52,643 nucleotides of DNA from Desulfurococcaceae archaeon (GCA_020833225.1 JAJHQS010000006.1:1-52643); one strand, 5' to 3'. Positions 1-9,964 are shown, numbered from the stretch's first letter. Numbers and translations: made by a program. The notes: generated from the sequence alone by a model not told the origin.

Positions 1-1219
1 TAAATAATCTAAATAATTTTAGTGAAAGTGAAATTAACATATATTTAGGATTATATTGCATTTCCTTGTAAATTAAAGATATAAGCTCACTTATTACTGC
101 AAGTGCTTCTGGAGTATTGAAGTCGCTGCTAAGAGCCCTATGGAACTTTGAGTTTAGATCTATTAGTTGTTTAAGAATACTAAGATCTCTGTCGTTTAAG
201 TAGTGGAGCTCTTTAGCCTCTTTGTAAAGCCTTTCTATAAGCCTATAAGCGGACTCTATTCTTTCATAAAGTCTTTTAGCGCTCTCAATACTATCCTCTG
301 AGAAGTAAAGTGGTTTCCTATAATGTACGTGGAGATACCATAACCTAAGTACTTCTGGTCTCCACTTCTTTAATGCGTCTCTTAATGGTATAATATTACC
401 TAAGCTCTTACTCATTTTATCAGCCCCCACCATTACTAAGCCGACGTGCATCCACACTGAAACCCAGGGTTTTACACCGAAGAAAGCTTCGCTCTGTGCT
501 CTCTCATTCTCGTGATGTGGAAATATAAGATCTGTTCCTCCCCCGTGAATATCAAATCTCTCACCAAGATACCTAGAGCTCATTACGCTGCACTCTATGT
601 GCCATCCTGGTCTTCCTTTACCCCATGGACTCTCCCAGTATGGTTCTCCAGGTTTACTGGCTTTCCAGAGAGCAAAGTCATAGGGTTTTTTCTTCTCACT
701 GAGAAACTCTTGTTCTTGACTCCATAAGGTTTTTTCAAGCCTACCTGAAAGCTTACCGTAATCTTCATATTTATCTACTTCAAAATAAACGCTTCCACTG
801 GGTGCTATATATGCATAGCCTTTATCTATCAACACAGATATAAACTCTATAATCTCCTTTATATGTTCTGTAACACGGGGGTGATGATCTACACTAACTT
901 TTAATGCCTTAAGTGCCTCTAAGTAGTCTTTAGTGTATTCTTCAACTATTTCTCTCCAATCTCGTTTCTCTTCAAATGATCTCTTTATTATCTTATCATC
1001 TATATCTGTAATATTCATTACGTGTATAACGGTATAGCCTCTAAGTACTAGATATCGCTTAAGAGCATCGTATACAACATATGGTCTTCCATGACCTATG
1101 TGAGTATAATCGTAGACTGTAGGACCACACACATACATTTTAATGGTATTTGGCTCTACAGGTTTAAGTTCAATCTCCTCTTTACTTAGAGTATCATGTA
1201 TCCTTATAGTTGGTAACAC
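1..1219 (-). CDS. cysS: Cysteinyl-tRNA synthetase (C-terminus cut by window edge)
   Basis: Class I aminoacyl-tRNA synthetase that charges tRNA-Cys with cysteine in the cytoplasm. Reading the minus strand from a GTG at 1219 gives the family's opening, [19 protein letters not shown], with the zinc-ligand Cys and the HIGH-type motif. A central block with GWHIECS and [14 protein letters not shown] supplies the other zinc ligands, and KMSKSLGN is the second signature. No stop codon occurs before base 1, so the last part of the anticodon-binding region is missing. The GTG start lies 4 bases after the stop of the phosphorylase gene, so the two are probably co-transcribed. Identity is secure; the exact start rests on the absence of a better in-frame start. 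Confidence 0.95.
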   Translation of the reverse strand, partial: MLPTIRIHDTLSKEEIELKPVEPNTIKMYVCGPTVYDYTHIGHGRPYVVYDALKRYLVLRGYTVIHVMNITDIDDKIIKRSFEEKRDWREIVEEYTKDYLEALKALKVSVDHHPRVTEHIKEIIEFISVLIDKGYAYIAPSGSVYFEVDKYEDYGKLSGRLEKTLWSQEQEFLSEKKKPYDFALWKASKPGEPYWESPWGKGRPGWHIECSVMSSRYLGERFDIHGGGTDLIFPHHENERAQSEAFFGVKPWVSVWMHVGLVMVGADKMSKSLGNIIPLRDALKKWRPEVLRLWYLHVHYRKPLYFSEDSIESAKRLYERIESAYRLIERLYKEAKELHYLNDRDLSILKQLIDLNSKFHRALSSDFNTPEALAVISELISLIYKEMQYNPKYMLISLSLKLFRLF

Positions 1220-1223
1220 AATT

Positions 1224-1955
1224 TTAGTCAGCCCTGTAGTATTTATCATACACATCCAATATAATCTTACCTACCTTTAAAAATACATCAGCGAGTTCCT
1301 TTGTTGTTAAAAACTCTTTCACGGCTTCCTCTCCGTGGAGAACATCGCTAACTACAAGAACACATGCTGACGCGAAACCCCTCATCCAGCCTAGTGCAAA
1401 AAGTACTGCCGCTTCCATTTCCACTGAAATTATACCATATTTATTCATAATTTCCACGAATTGAGGAGACTCTGCATAGAAGCTGTCACTTGAAAATACC
1501 GGTCCATACTTATAAGAAATACCATATTTCTCTAATGTATTCATAATGTGAAATGTTAATTTAGGGTCGGGTCCAGTGGCGCCACATACTCCAGGCATAT
1601 ATTGTCCCAGTGCACAACCTCCCTGAGGGTAAGCAGCCGCAGTAGCAACTATTATGTCTCTTATTCTAATGTCTTTTCTAATACCACCAGTAGTTCCAAG
1701 CCTAACTATTCTCTTAGCACCGAGTTGATGTAACTCTTCAAAAACAATTGCTGCACTAGGGGCCCCTATTCCATGAGTAGCCAGTGTTACTCGCGTATTC
1801 TTATAGTATCCAGTAATAACTACGAAACCTCTATGTGTATTTACAACTTTAACATCACTTAGAAGAGTGGCAAGTAGTTCTGTTCTTGCAGGGTCTCCTG
1901 TGGCTATAATATTAGGTGCTATATCCTCTTCACGGGCTTTTATGTGAATAGGCAT
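1224..1955 (-). CDS. Purine-nucleoside / 5'-methylthioadenosine phosphorylase family
   Basis: Phosphorolytic cleavage of a nucleoside (inosine, guanosine or methylthioadenosine) to free base and sugar-1-phosphate; a nucleoside salvage enzyme of the PNP/UDP family. Visible family signatures are GDPAR (residues 20-24), THGIGAPS (60-67), RLGTTG (85-90), the nucleoside-binding EMEAA (179-183) and VVSD with the purine-contacting Asp204. The layout closely resembles the hexameric MTA phosphorylase I remember from Sulfolobus. At 243 residues it is full length. It sits between a hypothetical gene 2 bases upstream and cysS 4 bases downstream, in one operon. Substrate preference (purine, MTA or uridine) cannot be decided from these motifs. 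Confidence 0.88.
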   Translation of the reverse strand: MPIHIKAREEDIAPNIIATGDPARTELLATLLSDVKVVNTHRGFVVITGYYKNTRVTLATHGIGAPSAAIVFEELHQLGAKRIVRLGTTGGIRKDIRIRDIIVATAAAYPQGGCALGQYMPGVCGATGPDPKLTFHIMNTLEKYGISYKYGPVFSSDSFYAESPQFVEIMNKYGIISVEMEAAVLFALGWMRGFASACVLVVSDVLHGEEAVKEFLTTKELADVFLKVGKIILDVYDKYYRAD

Positions 1956-1957
1956 TC

Positions 1958-2521
1958 TTACTCCCTCTTCTCACTTTTCCTAGTCTTAGTTCTCTGTTTC
2001 TTTCTTTTTCTCCTCCCTGTTTTTACATTATTCTTAATAACAGGTAGTGTTAATTCGTGGCGTAATATTACTCTCTTATAGTCTTCGCACTCCAATATAA
2101 TGAAGTCGTAATCAATGTTCTTTAGTAACTCTATAGCCCCCTCGTAAACTAAAACTTGCGATCTTGGTTTAAACTCGTAGACAACTATACATTTCTCGCT
2201 GCCTTTACACTTTACAAATAATAGCCTTCTTAAGTACGAAGGTTTAGGTGAAATAATAGTTGAAACGTTTTTTAAAGCGTTCTCTCCAAGAATCACTCTA
2301 AGTCCTGGTATTTCAGCAGTAACTAAAAGGATTTTTCCACTAGTGCGATGTTTAATAATATTCTCAGCCGCTATTTCAACAAGTTCATCTATAGTGATTC
2401 TAGTCGCATTTACTTCGCATATATTCCATAGTTCTTTATCTATTCTTAAAGCCCCTATGCGAACATGACTATTGCTTTCAAATACTTGTTCTAATAGTTC
2501 TATTCTTGAAGCCACTTGCAT
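1958..2521 (-). CDS. Hypothetical protein with basic C-terminal tail
   Basis: I do not recognise this 187-residue protein. The first 160 residues look like a compact alpha/beta fold with alternating hydrophobic strands and no membrane segment. The last 20-25 residues are almost entirely Lys and Arg (GRRKRKKQRTKTRKSEKRE), which suggests a nucleic-acid or ribosome contact. It is the first gene of an apparent operon with the nucleoside phosphorylase (2-base gap) and cysS. The ATG start is followed by an open frame without internal disruptions, and codon use looks like its neighbours. Confidence 0.6.
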   Translation of the reverse strand: MQVASRIELLEQVFESNSHVRIGALRIDKELWNICEVNATRITIDELVEIAAENIIKHRTSGKILLVTAEIPGLRVILGENALKNVSTIISPKPSYLRRLLFVKCKGSEKCIVVYEFKPRSQVLVYEGAIELLKNIDYDFIILECEDYKRVILRHELTLPVIKNNVKTGRRKRKKQRTKTRKSEKRE

Positions 2522-2582
2522 ACAACTTCTCCAGAAATTTTTTAGTTAAGCTTTACTATTAATCTTACTATAGGGGATTTTC

Positions 2583-3071
2583 GTGAATATAAAGCTTCAC
2601 GTAGTCCCGGTTAAAATTCCGCAAGGAGCAAATGTCATTATTGGTAGGAGTCATTTTATAAAGACAGTTGAAGACATATATGAAGCCCTTGTAACCAGTG
2701 TTTTGGGAATAAAGTTTGGATTAGCATTTAATGAAGCTAGTGGTAAGAGACTTATAAGATATGAGGGTAATGATGATGAACTAGTTAAAGCAGCTGTAGA
2801 AACTGCTTTAAATATCGGTGCAGGCCACATATTTGTATTATTTATTAGGAACGCTTATCCTATAAATATATTAAATCAGCTAAAGAATGTTCAAGAGATA
2901 GTATCACTATATGTGGCCACAGCTAACCCTGTTGAAGTAATTGTAGCTGAAACAGATCAGGGAAGAGCCGTTATCGGAGTTGTTGATGGATATACGCCAC
3001 TCGGCGTAGAGTCCGATGAGGATAAAAAAGAGAGAAGAGAATTTCTAAGGAAAATAGGCTATAAAATGTAG
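2583..3071 (+). CDS. Adenosine-specific kinase family protein (COG1839/DUF355)
   Basis: The protein of 162 residues matches the archaeal family called adenosine-specific kinase, or AMP-binding protein of the DUF355 type. Features include the opening [22 protein letters not shown], the block [41 protein letters not shown], and [24 protein letters not shown]. Biochemical knowledge of the family is thin, so the kinase label is a family label rather than a proven activity. The GTG start is preceded by GGGGAT at a normal spacing. It is divergent from the hypothetical/phosphorylase/cysS operon, and the 61-base gap must hold both promoters. Confidence 0.8.
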   Translation: MNIKLHVVPVKIPQGANVIIGRSHFIKTVEDIYEALVTSVLGIKFGLAFNEASGKRLIRYEGNDDELVKAAVETALNIGAGHIFVLFIRNAYPINILNQLKNVQEIVSLYVATANPVEVIVAETDQGRAVIGVVDGYTPLGVESDEDKKERREFLRKIGYKM

Positions 3072-3089
3072 ATGATTATTAATGAACTT

Positions 3090-3407
3090 TTAATATGCAT
3101 TATCAGTTTCTCTTAGAACATCGAGAACATTAGCCACTGCAAAGTCTTTTTCGATTCTCACAATTTTTATCTTTACTTTTGCCCCTAGCATAGCATTTGG
3201 TATAATGATTTTTCTACCTTTGTAGAAAACTATGCCGCGGCCTTTATTATCAACATCATAGATATCTACTATTAATTGCTGACCTACCTTAATCTCTTCA
3301 TCTGAGTTCTTATAGTTAACCCGTGGATATATGCTATACTTATACACATCACTAATATATGGTTCTTCCCGTCTCTTATTTCTCAACACACTAACACTCT
3401 TCAACAA
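3090..3407 (-). CDS. TRAM-domain protein
   Basis: A small (105 residues or slightly fewer) RNA-binding protein. Residues from about 38 to the end form one TRAM domain: VGQQLIVDIYDVDNKGRGIV, KGRKIIIPNAMLGAKVKIKI, and a final strand. Archaeal stand-alone TRAM proteins act in RNA binding and have been proposed as RNA chaperones. The first 30 residues are basic and variable. The start is a TTG preceded by GGAT; a GTG or TTG a few codons later is also possible. It converges with the adenosine-kinase family gene, 18 bases apart. Confidence 0.78.
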   Translation of the reverse strand: MLKSVSVLRNKRREEPYISDVYKYSIYPRVNYKNSDEEIKVGQQLIVDIYDVDNKGRGIVFYKGRKIIIPNAMLGAKVKIKIVRIEKDFAVANVLDVLRETDNAY

Positions 3408-3466
3408 TCCTATAGTACTGAGCTATAATATAGCTTTAGGGGGTTTATAAATGAGAGGGGATTAAA

Positions 3467-4063
3467 TTGTATCAAGACTTCTTGAGGAGTATAGTAAATC
3501 CTATATTAAACGAGTATGTAGAGCGTGGAATGCCTATAAAAGTAGCTAGTGAAGTGAGAAAGCTAATTTTTCTAGCTGAGGTTAAGTATAAATTTAGTAT
3601 ATATGATGGGGATATACGCAATTTAAAACTCTACTTAGAATCGCGTGAATTTGCTGATCTAGTAGATTTCTTACGTTCAACTAATTGTATAGATGTCTTG
3701 GTAGAAGTACTTGAGAGAGCTAAAAAGGCCTATAGCGATATTGAATATTTGCGGTCAACTATAGAGAGAGCTCTTTATCAGGTGAAAGAGAGTCTTACTA
3801 AAGGTAGTAATAAGGAAGACGAGTTACTTAGAAGTATTGATGAATTAGCAGAAAGACTTAAAAAGAAAATTAACACTAAGCAAGTAAAAATGTTAAAGAG
3901 AACTATTAGACTCGTAATTGATGAGAACACAGAGTTAAAAATCAAAGTATTTAGAGGGAGAGTTATCGTAGAAGTATTAGTTAGAAGAATAATAGAGAAA
4001 CCGGCGTGGAAAGACCTTTTAGAGGTGATTGAGAGATTTGTCGAGAAAACTCGTTATATTTGA
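3467..4063 (+). CDS. Hypothetical protein, helical
   Basis: Unrecognised protein of 198 residues, mostly charged helix (long stretches of E, K, R and L), ending with a short beta segment (TIRLVIDENTELKIKVFRGRVIVEVLV). No signal peptide or membrane segment. The TTG start is supported by a strong GAGAGGGGAT ribosome-binding site five bases upstream. Its last 26 bases overlap the start of the HAD phosphatase gene, so the two are translationally coupled; this is the only hint of a shared role. Confidence 0.6.
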   Translation: MYQDFLRSIVNPILNEYVERGMPIKVASEVRKLIFLAEVKYKFSIYDGDIRNLKLYLESREFADLVDFLRSTNCIDVLVEVLERAKKAYSDIEYLRSTIERALYQVKESLTKGSNKEDELLRSIDELAERLKKKINTKQVKMLKRTIRLVIDENTELKIKVFRGRVIVEVLVRRIIEKPAWKDLLEVIERFVEKTRYI

Positions 4064-4676
4064 TTGCGATGGCGTATTAACAAATGCTAAGAGTAGTTGG
4101 AGTGTCTTACACGAGTACTTTGGAAGCAAAGATAACGAGTATTTTGCCGAGCTCTATAAGAGGGGGTTAATCTCCTATCTAGACTGGATGATTATAGACG
4201 TAGCTTTAATGATACATAGTCGTGGCGCTCCAATAACGAAGAGTGAGGTAGAAAAGGCTTTCATGAATGTGGAGATCAGGAGGGAGGCGCGTACCGTTAT
4301 TAAAGAGCTAAAGAAAAATAAACATATTCCGGCTGTAGTTAGTAGTGGTGTAGATTTACTTGTGCGCAGAGTGTGTAATGAGCTTGGCATAGAACTTTGC
4401 TTATTTAACGAGTTATTGTTTGTTAACGATGAACTAGTACCAGGGGGGATTCCTCGTGTTCCATTACGCGAAAAACCCAACATAGTTAAAAGGCTTATAC
4501 ACAGTTTAAACTTTAACTTAGAGGATGTTGTTTATATAGGAGATAGCTGGTGGGACATAGAGGTGTTTAAAATAGTGCCAATGTCTATAGCTATTAAACC
4601 TTGTGGAGAGGTCTGTAATTACGCTAAATATGTTATAAATAACTTAACAGAAATGCTCGATCTTCTTAACTACTAA
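4038..4676 (+). CDS. HAD-superfamily phosphatase, phosphoserine phosphatase-like
   Basis: Haloacid dehalogenase superfamily hydrolase of about 212 residues. Motif I is FDCDGVLT near the N-terminus (catalytic Asp nucleophile and general acid Asp). Motif II is the Ser in AVVSSGVD. Motif III/IV is the Lys in EKPNIV with GDSWWDIEVF. The SSGVD block and the helical cap resemble phosphoserine phosphatase-like members, but the substrate is not readable. I place the start at TTG 4038 because GAGGTGAT lies eight bases upstream, the spacing used by many genes here; an in-frame TTG at 4029 is the alternative. The gene overlaps the upstream hypothetical gene. Confidence 0.82.
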   Translation: MSRKLVIFDCDGVLTNAKSSWSVLHEYFGSKDNEYFAELYKRGLISYLDWMIIDVALMIHSRGAPITKSEVEKAFMNVEIRREARTVIKELKKNKHIPAVVSSGVDLLVRRVCNELGIELCLFNELLFVNDELVPGGIPRVPLREKPNIVKRLIHSLNFNLEDVVYIGDSWWDIEVFKIVPMSIAIKPCGEVCNYAKYVINNLTEMLDLLNY

Positions 4677-4741
4677 TTTAAATCAATAATAGCCCCTAAA
4701 AGAACCCTTGATTTTTAGAACTTGTATACTCGTGAATATGT

Positions 4742-5872
4742 ATGGAGTGGTTTATTACGCTATTAAACGTGAGACCTGATGCCTTAAGCGTGTGGTCTAA
4801 TCCTGTAGTTAGAGAAAGACTTTCATGGTATTATAGTGTTATGAGAAACGAGAAACCCGCGAAATTCCTCATTGCAAAAAAGACTCCCGTTGAAATTAAC
4901 CCGTACTTACAAGAATTAGAACTCAAAGATTTATGGAGACTACATGAAAAAGCATCTCAGAGATTTACAGAGTACTTGAGATCTGTGAAGAGAGGTGAAC
5001 TAAGTATTGAGAAGCTCGAAGATCCTAAATACAGCTACTTAGATGTAAAAATAGCTATAGCTTATAAGCTGATAACTCCTTGTAGACTATGTGAAAGAGC
5101 TTGCGGAGCTTTAAGACTTAAAGGTAAGCCTGGAGTGTGTCTTGTAGATAGAGATATTATAGTTCATAGCTTCTTTCACCACATGGGAGAAGAAGCTCCA
5201 CTAGTTCCCAGCGGTACTATATTTTATGGTGGTTGTAATTTTAAGTGCGTCTTTTGCCAGAACTACGATATTAGTCAGGTGAGGGCTCGTGAAGGCGAGA
5301 AATTGAGCCCTAAAGAGCTTGCAAATATCCAGGTACATCTTAGAAGGCGTGGTGCTAGAAATATAAACCATGTAGGGGGAGAGCCAACACCACACTTGCC
5401 ATTTATCTTAGAGAGTTTTAAGTATTTAGATGTTAACGTGCCTCAATTATGGAATAGTAACATGTACATGTCTCTTGAGTCAATGATACTTCTCGAAGAC
5501 ATTATTGATATATGGTTACCAGATTTAAAGTACGGTAATAATAACTGTGCCTGGAGATTGAGTAAAGTGAGAAATTACTGGGAAGTCGCAACGAGAAACA
5601 TTAAACGAGCCCATGACGCAGGGGATATAATAATTAGACACCTCGTTATGCCTAATCATTTAGAGTGTTGTACCCGCCCAATACTTGAATGGATAGCTAG
5701 AAACACACCACGTGCATTGGTAAACATAATGGATCAATATCGCCCTGAGCACTTAGTTGCAAAGTATCCAAAAATGTACTCTGATATTGCAAGGAGACCT
5801 ACACGAAACGAAATACTAGAAGCCTATAGGATAGCTGAGGAACTTGGAATAGTTTATGAGCCTGTGTCTTAA
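4742..5872 (+). CDS. PflX-type radical SAM protein
   Basis: Radical S-adenosylmethionine protein of 376 residues, like the uncharacterised PflX family (COG1313) related to pyruvate formate-lyase activating enzymes. The cluster-binding motif is C165-x3-C169-x2-C172 (GGCNFKCVFCQNYD). An earlier Cys set (C114, C117, C121, C133) is typical of the family and may bind a second metal or cluster. GGEPTPHLPFI follows as the SAM-contacting region. No dedicated substrate is known and no glycyl-radical enzyme is nearby. The ATG start begins a continuous frame; neighbours are on the same strand but more than 45 bases away. Confidence 0.85.
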   Translation: MEWFITLLNVRPDALSVWSNPVVRERLSWYYSVMRNEKPAKFLIAKKTPVEINPYLQELELKDLWRLHEKASQRFTEYLRSVKRGELSIEKLEDPKYSYLDVKIAIAYKLITPCRLCERACGALRLKGKPGVCLVDRDIIVHSFFHHMGEEAPLVPSGTIFYGGCNFKCVFCQNYDISQVRAREGEKLSPKELANIQVHLRRRGARNINHVGGEPTPHLPFILESFKYLDVNVPQLWNSNMYMSLESMILLEDIIDIWLPDLKYGNNNCAWRLSKVRNYWEVATRNIKRAHDAGDIIIRHLVMPNHLECCTRPILEWIARNTPRALVNIMDQYRPEHLVAKYPKMYSDIARRPTRNEILEAYRIAEELGIVYEPVS

Positions 5873-5917
5873 AAATTAAAATTATCATGTTTTTAACTTG
5901 CAATTGGGATATATGAT

Positions 5918-6274
5918 ATGATCGCGAGCTCTGATGCACACTACTATGAGGAGATTTATTTTGACGAATTTTATAGAGTCTTAGTTTTAAGTGAAAAGGA
6001 CAATTTTATCGTGTCTGTAGATGTATATGTGAAGAAAGCTAGTTTTGAAAGTCCTAAGGAGACCTGTATTGATAACATCTGCTTACTACTTAAAGAGGTC
6101 AAAGATGCATCAAGAACCTTGCTAGGCGTGATCAACATTTTAGTAGTAGCTATTAAAGTACGTGAAAACCCAGTTGAAGTTATAAGTGTGAAATGGATAT
6201 TAAATCATAAGCCTAGTAGAGAGGAGATAGAGTATATCTATAAGAAGTCATGGGAGATTGTAAATACACTGTAA
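5918..6274 (+). CDS. Hypothetical protein
   Basis: Unrecognised 118-residue soluble protein with mixed alpha/beta character. Four Cys or His residues are scattered but form no clear metal motif; a CIDNIC pair occurs near the middle. It starts at an ATG preceded by GGGATAT and lies between the radical SAM gene and valS on the same strand. Codon use is like its neighbours, so I take it as a real gene, without functional assignment. Confidence 0.55.
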   Translation: MIASSDAHYYEEIYFDEFYRVLVLSEKDNFIVSVDVYVKKASFESPKETCIDNICLLLKEVKDASRTLLGVINILVVAIKVRENPVEVISVKWILNHKPSREEIEYIYKKSWEIVNTL

Positions 6275-6335
6275 AATTAGATGCATAGTTAATTTAAAAT
6301 AACTGTAATAATCTATTGACAACAGAGAGGGATTT

Positions 6336-8783
6336 ATGATGCCACAACAATTTCAACCTAGACTAATAGTTACTCGCTGGGAGCCTAGTAGAGAACTTGA
6401 ACTCATTAGTAAATGGGAGGAAGAAGGAATTTATGTGTTTACATATACCCCACAGGATAGTAAAATTGTAGCAATAGATACCCCGCCACCATATACTAGT
6501 GGACGCTGGCATGTAGGTGCTGTTGCACACTATACTCAAATAGACATGATTGCCAGGTATTTTAGGCTAAAAGGCTATAAGGTGCTTGTACCATTCTACG
6601 CTGATAGAAATGGTCTTCCAGTAGAAGTTCAAGTAGAGAAGGTCTATAAGATCAACCCACATGAAATAGCTAAGTCACCTGAGGGGAGACTGTACTTTCT
6701 CAATTTATGTAGAAAATTCCTCGACGAGATAGAGAACGAACTGGTAAAAATATGGAAGAGAGCTGGGTGTTCTTTTCAGTACTGGAAGAATGGAACTGAT
6801 AGCGAAGAATATAGAAGAATAACTCAGGCAACCTTTATAGAGCTATATAGGAGAGGATTGATCTATAAAGCTGAGAGACCAGTGAACTGGTGTCCTCGCT
6901 GTAAGACAACACTTGCAGATGCTGAGTTAGAGTATGAGGTGAAAGAAGATTTTCTCTACCATATTCTTTTCACAGTAGAAGAGACTGGAGATAAAGTCAT
7001 AGTTGCTACTACGAGACCAGAGCTTCTACGTTCCTGTATGGCTCTTGTGTTTAATCCTAGAGACTCTAGATATCAGTCGCTTCGAGGACTACATGCTGTT
7101 AATCCACTATATGGGCATAAAATGCCGATTTTAACACACGAATCAGTAAACCCGGAGTTTGGCAGCGGCTTAGTGATGGTATGTAGTTATGGTGATCGCG
7201 AGGATGTGAGGATGTTTAGAGATCTTGCATTAACACCCTTAATTCTAATTGATAAAGATGGTAAATTAAAAGAGGAAGCAGGCGTATTAGCAGGATTAAC
7301 TGTAGAAGAAGCTAGAAAGAAAGCGGTTAAAATATTAGAGGAAAAAGGCCTCTTAGTTAAAAAAGAAAAAATAATACATGAAGTTCCAGTTTGCTGGAGA
7401 TGTAAGACGCCGATTCAAATCATTCACGCTACTGAGTGGTTTTTAAAGCAACTTGAATATAAAGATGAGCTTTTAAGACTCATCGATCAAGTGGAATTTA
7501 AGCCATCTATGCATAAGGTAAAACTATTAGATTGGATCATGAGTGTAACTTCAGATTGGCCTATTAGCAGAGATAGATACTATGCTACAGAAGTGCCGGT
7601 ATGGTATTGTAAAGAATGCGGCGAAATACTTGTACCTGAACCTGGTAAGTACTATAGGCCATGGATAGATCCGCCGCCCTGGGAGAAATGCCCTCGTTGT
7701 GGTGCCCCAAGATCAAGTCTAGTGGGAGAAACCAAGGTATTTGACACATGGTTTGATAGTAGTATAAGTGTTCTCTACGTAACAGGCTATATGAGAGATA
7801 AAGAACTCTTTGAGAAGGCTTTTCAATTAACGATTAGACCTCAGGGACTAGATATTATTAGAACATGGCTCTATTATACACTTCTACGAGTATACCAATT
7901 GACCGGTAAACCAGCATTTAAATGGGTTAGAATCACAGGCATGGGTCTCGACGAGAAAGGGGAGGCGATGCATAAGTCAAAAGGCAATATTATCGACCCA
8001 GAACCCTATATTGAAAAATATGGCGCAGATGCATTCCGCTACTGGGCCGCTATTAGTGCTAAATTAGGATATGACTATAGGTTTAGTGAAGCTACTATTA
8101 AAACTGGATTGCTCTTTGCGACTAAATTATGGAACATCGCTAGATTTATATCTAATTTCCCTGAGCCTGAAAAATATACACTAAGACCTATAGATAATGC
8201 TACTTTAGCATTAGTTAATAGGCTAATAATTACTGTAGATAATGCATATAAAGAACTTGATGTCTACGTACCTATTAATGAGATCTACCAGTTCACATGG
8301 AACTATTTTGCTTCACATTACTTAGAATTAGTAAAGAACAGGGCATATAATCTTAGCGGTAAATATAGTGAACTAGAACAAAGAGGAGCTTGGTATACGC
8401 TACATTATACACTAAGACGGGTGCTCATTGTATTATCTCCTATAATGCCCTTTATTACAGATGCCATCTACAGAGAACTATATGGGCGTAGTGTTCATAG
8501 TGAGAAATATCCAGAACCTGAAGAACAGTACTTGAAGATATCGCCAGACCTAGCTATAGATGTACAGCGCGTAAACCATGTGATCTGGAAGTTCAAGAAA
8601 GCTAGAGGTATTAAGCTAAACATGCCGCTTAAGGAAACAATATATTTACCTTTAAAATTAAAGCCTGTAGCAGAAGAGCTTATAGACCTACATCACTTAG
8701 AGCACTTAGTGTTCTATGAGAAAGAGCCCCCACTAGATGCTATAAAACTAGAAGAGGGCGTTTACATTAAGTCTTCTTCATGA
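6336..8783 (+). CDS. valS: Valyl-tRNA synthetase
   Basis: Class I synthetase that charges tRNA-Val. The HIGH-type signature is WHVGAVAHY (residues 58-66), the valine-specific GLPVEVQVEK follows, and the editing (CP1) domain shows VIVATTRPELL and the DREDVRMF region. Two zinc-knuckle Cys sets are present (CPRCKTTLADAE and CKECGE...CPRCGAP). The KMSKS-type motif is MHKSKGNIIDP near residue 548. Length is 815 residues, slightly short for the family because the C-terminal extension is small. The start is one of two adjacent ATGs behind GAGAGGGAT. It converges with the PHP gene, overlapping 17 bases at the 3' ends. Confidence 0.96.
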   Translation: MMPQQFQPRLIVTRWEPSRELELISKWEEEGIYVFTYTPQDSKIVAIDTPPPYTSGRWHVGAVAHYTQIDMIARYFRLKGYKVLVPFYADRNGLPVEVQVEKVYKINPHEIAKSPEGRLYFLNLCRKFLDEIENELVKIWKRAGCSFQYWKNGTDSEEYRRITQATFIELYRRGLIYKAERPVNWCPRCKTTLADAELEYEVKEDFLYHILFTVEETGDKVIVATTRPELLRSCMALVFNPRDSRYQSLRGLHAVNPLYGHKMPILTHESVNPEFGSGLVMVCSYGDREDVRMFRDLALTPLILIDKDGKLKEEAGVLAGLTVEEARKKAVKILEEKGLLVKKEKIIHEVPVCWRCKTPIQIIHATEWFLKQLEYKDELLRLIDQVEFKPSMHKVKLLDWIMSVTSDWPISRDRYYATEVPVWYCKECGEILVPEPGKYYRPWIDPPPWEKCPRCGAPRSSLVGETKVFDTWFDSSISVLYVTGYMRDKELFEKAFQLTIRPQGLDIIRTWLYYTLLRVYQLTGKPAFKWVRITGMGLDEKGEAMHKSKGNIIDPEPYIEKYGADAFRYWAAISAKLGYDYRFSEATIKTGLLFATKLWNIARFISNFPEPEKYTLRPIDNATLALVNRLIITVDNAYKELDVYVPINEIYQFTWNYFASHYLELVKNRAYNLSGKYSELEQRGAWYTLHYTLRRVLIVLSPIMPFITDAIYRELYGRSVHSEKYPEPEEQYLKISPDLAIDVQRVNHVIWKFKKARGIKLNMPLKETIYLPLKLKPVAEELIDLHHLEHLVFYEKEPPLDAIKLEEGVYIKSSS

Positions 8784-9441
8784 ATCCTCTAACTAGGTGT
8801 TTAACACTCCACAATGCTCTCTTAATGACACTGTTAAAAGGGCGTGAACGATAGACAGGTTTAACTTTACCTTTTCTAATTGCCTCCATAATTGAACCTT
8901 GAGATAACTCATCTACCTCTATGTAAGTATAAGATGTACCTATTTCTTCAGGTATGTGTGCATCACTATTAGCTAAGCCTGGTTTTCCCAGTAATTGAGC
9001 TGCCTTAATGGCTTTTAAATTGGCGCCTTTAGTAGATGACGCGTTCCATACTTCAATAGCATCCCACTCCTTGTAGTTAAATATTAAGTCGCCGATACCT
9101 AGTCGAACAATGTCATAGGGGTGTGCAGGCACAACTAGGCAGCTCTCTACATGAGCCTTCTCAAGTAGTAGATCTATTCTTCTAGGAAAATCTATCTCTT
9201 TTTCACAGTACACGAGAACATCTCCTTCTACACACCTAACCTCTACACCTATAATAACTAGTGGCAAGCCTCCTATTTTACTCTGATATCTGTGAGCAAT
9301 AAGACTCCCCGCGAAAGTGTCATGATCGGTGATGGAGATCACATCTAGACCCTTCTCACCCGCAATATATAAAATCTCCGAAGGAGAGGCCCGACCATCA
9401 CTAAAAGTCGAATGTATGTGTAGATCTGCTCTTAATAACAT
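8767..9441 (-). CDS. PHP-domain metal-dependent phosphoesterase
   Basis: Polymerase-and-histidinol-phosphatase (PHP) fold hydrolase of 224 residues. Metal-binding motifs are DLHIHSTFSDG at the N-terminus, ISITDHDTFAG, the His in VPAHPYD, and NSDAHIPEEIG near the C-terminus, so the full metal set is present. Members hydrolyse phosphate esters such as nucleoside monophosphates or 3',5'-bisphosphates; the substrate here is unknown. The start ATG follows GGTGTG. The gene is convergent with valS and divergent from the ferredoxin gene. Confidence 0.87.
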   Translation of the reverse strand: MLLRADLHIHSTFSDGRASPSEILYIAGEKGLDVISITDHDTFAGSLIAHRYQSKIGGLPLVIIGVEVRCVEGDVLVYCEKEIDFPRRIDLLLEKAHVESCLVVPAHPYDIVRLGIGDLIFNYKEWDAIEVWNASSTKGANLKAIKAAQLLGKPGLANSDAHIPEEIGTSYTYIEVDELSQGSIMEAIRKGKVKPVYRSRPFNSVIKRALWSVKHLVRGFMKKT

Positions 9442-9530
9442 AACACACCACTCTATACTTCCACTTGTTCATTGTACTCGCTGAATAATAAATAATACAA
9501 GGTAGTATAAAATAGATATAGGTATTACCA

Positions 9531-9731
9531 ATGACATTAACTACGAATAACATACGTATTAAAGTAGATTTGAATAAATGTACACTATGTAAGAAGTGTG
9601 TTATGTATTGTCCTACTTACGTGTTTAGTCTCGTGAAGAATAAAATTGTTGCTGACAGCTCAAGATGTATTGAGTGTTATGGATGCATACCTCTATGTCC
9701 AAGTGGTGCTATTAAAATAGAGATTTCTTAG
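9531..9731 (+). CDS. Ferredoxin, 2x[4Fe-4S]
   Basis: Small electron carrier of 66 residues. Two cluster motifs are complete: C17-x2-C20-x2-C23-x3-C27P and C46-x2-C49-x2-C52-x3-C56P. This matches ferredoxins or ferredoxin-like subunits that accept electrons from 2-oxoacid oxidoreductases, a set of which is encoded near 37-40 kb. The last four bases overlap the end of the convergent zinc-ribbon gene. Confidence 0.9.
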   Translation: MTLTTNNIRIKVDLNKCTLCKKCVMYCPTYVFSLVKNKIVADSSRCIECYGCIPLCPSGAIKIEIS

Positions 9732-9964
9732 TAATAGGGTTTAAGCTCGCTTCCACAGAAGGGGCATTTGTAGTGCACTTTTCTAGCATCAGCAGCACAA
9801 AAATATGCTTTTACACGACTCTCTAAACATCTTGGACAGTAATATATGTTTTTGAGATCATACCCCTGTAGAAAATCGAGTGTAGTCGCGCAGAGTATAC
9901 ACTTCTCAGTAGTCCAGCCTCGGTGACCAGATTTATTTACTCCTCGGAGCAATCCTCCAGTCAT
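9728..9964 (-). CDS. Multi-zinc-ribbon small protein
   Basis: Unrecognised protein of 78 residues with three Cys pairs: CILC, CPRC and CPFC, plus an isolated Cys between the last two pairs. This pattern suggests two zinc ribbons and a nucleic-acid or protein-binding role. I choose the ATG at 9964 because AGGTG lies six bases upstream; a GTG three codons earlier is the alternative. The 3' end overlaps the ferredoxin gene by four bases in convergent orientation. Confidence 0.65.
   Translation of the reverse strand: MTGGLLRGVNKSGHRGWTTEKCILCATTLDFLQGYDLKNIYYCPRCLESRVKAYFCAADARKVHYKCPFCGSELKPYY

Noticed and set aside
512-727. Plus-strand frame inside cysS
   Set aside because: It lies antisense to the [12 protein letters not shown] region of cysS and is not protein-like.
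5201-5395. Minus-strand open frame inside the radical SAM gene
   Set aside because: It overlaps conserved cluster-binding codons of the real gene and has no protein-like features or ribosome-binding site.
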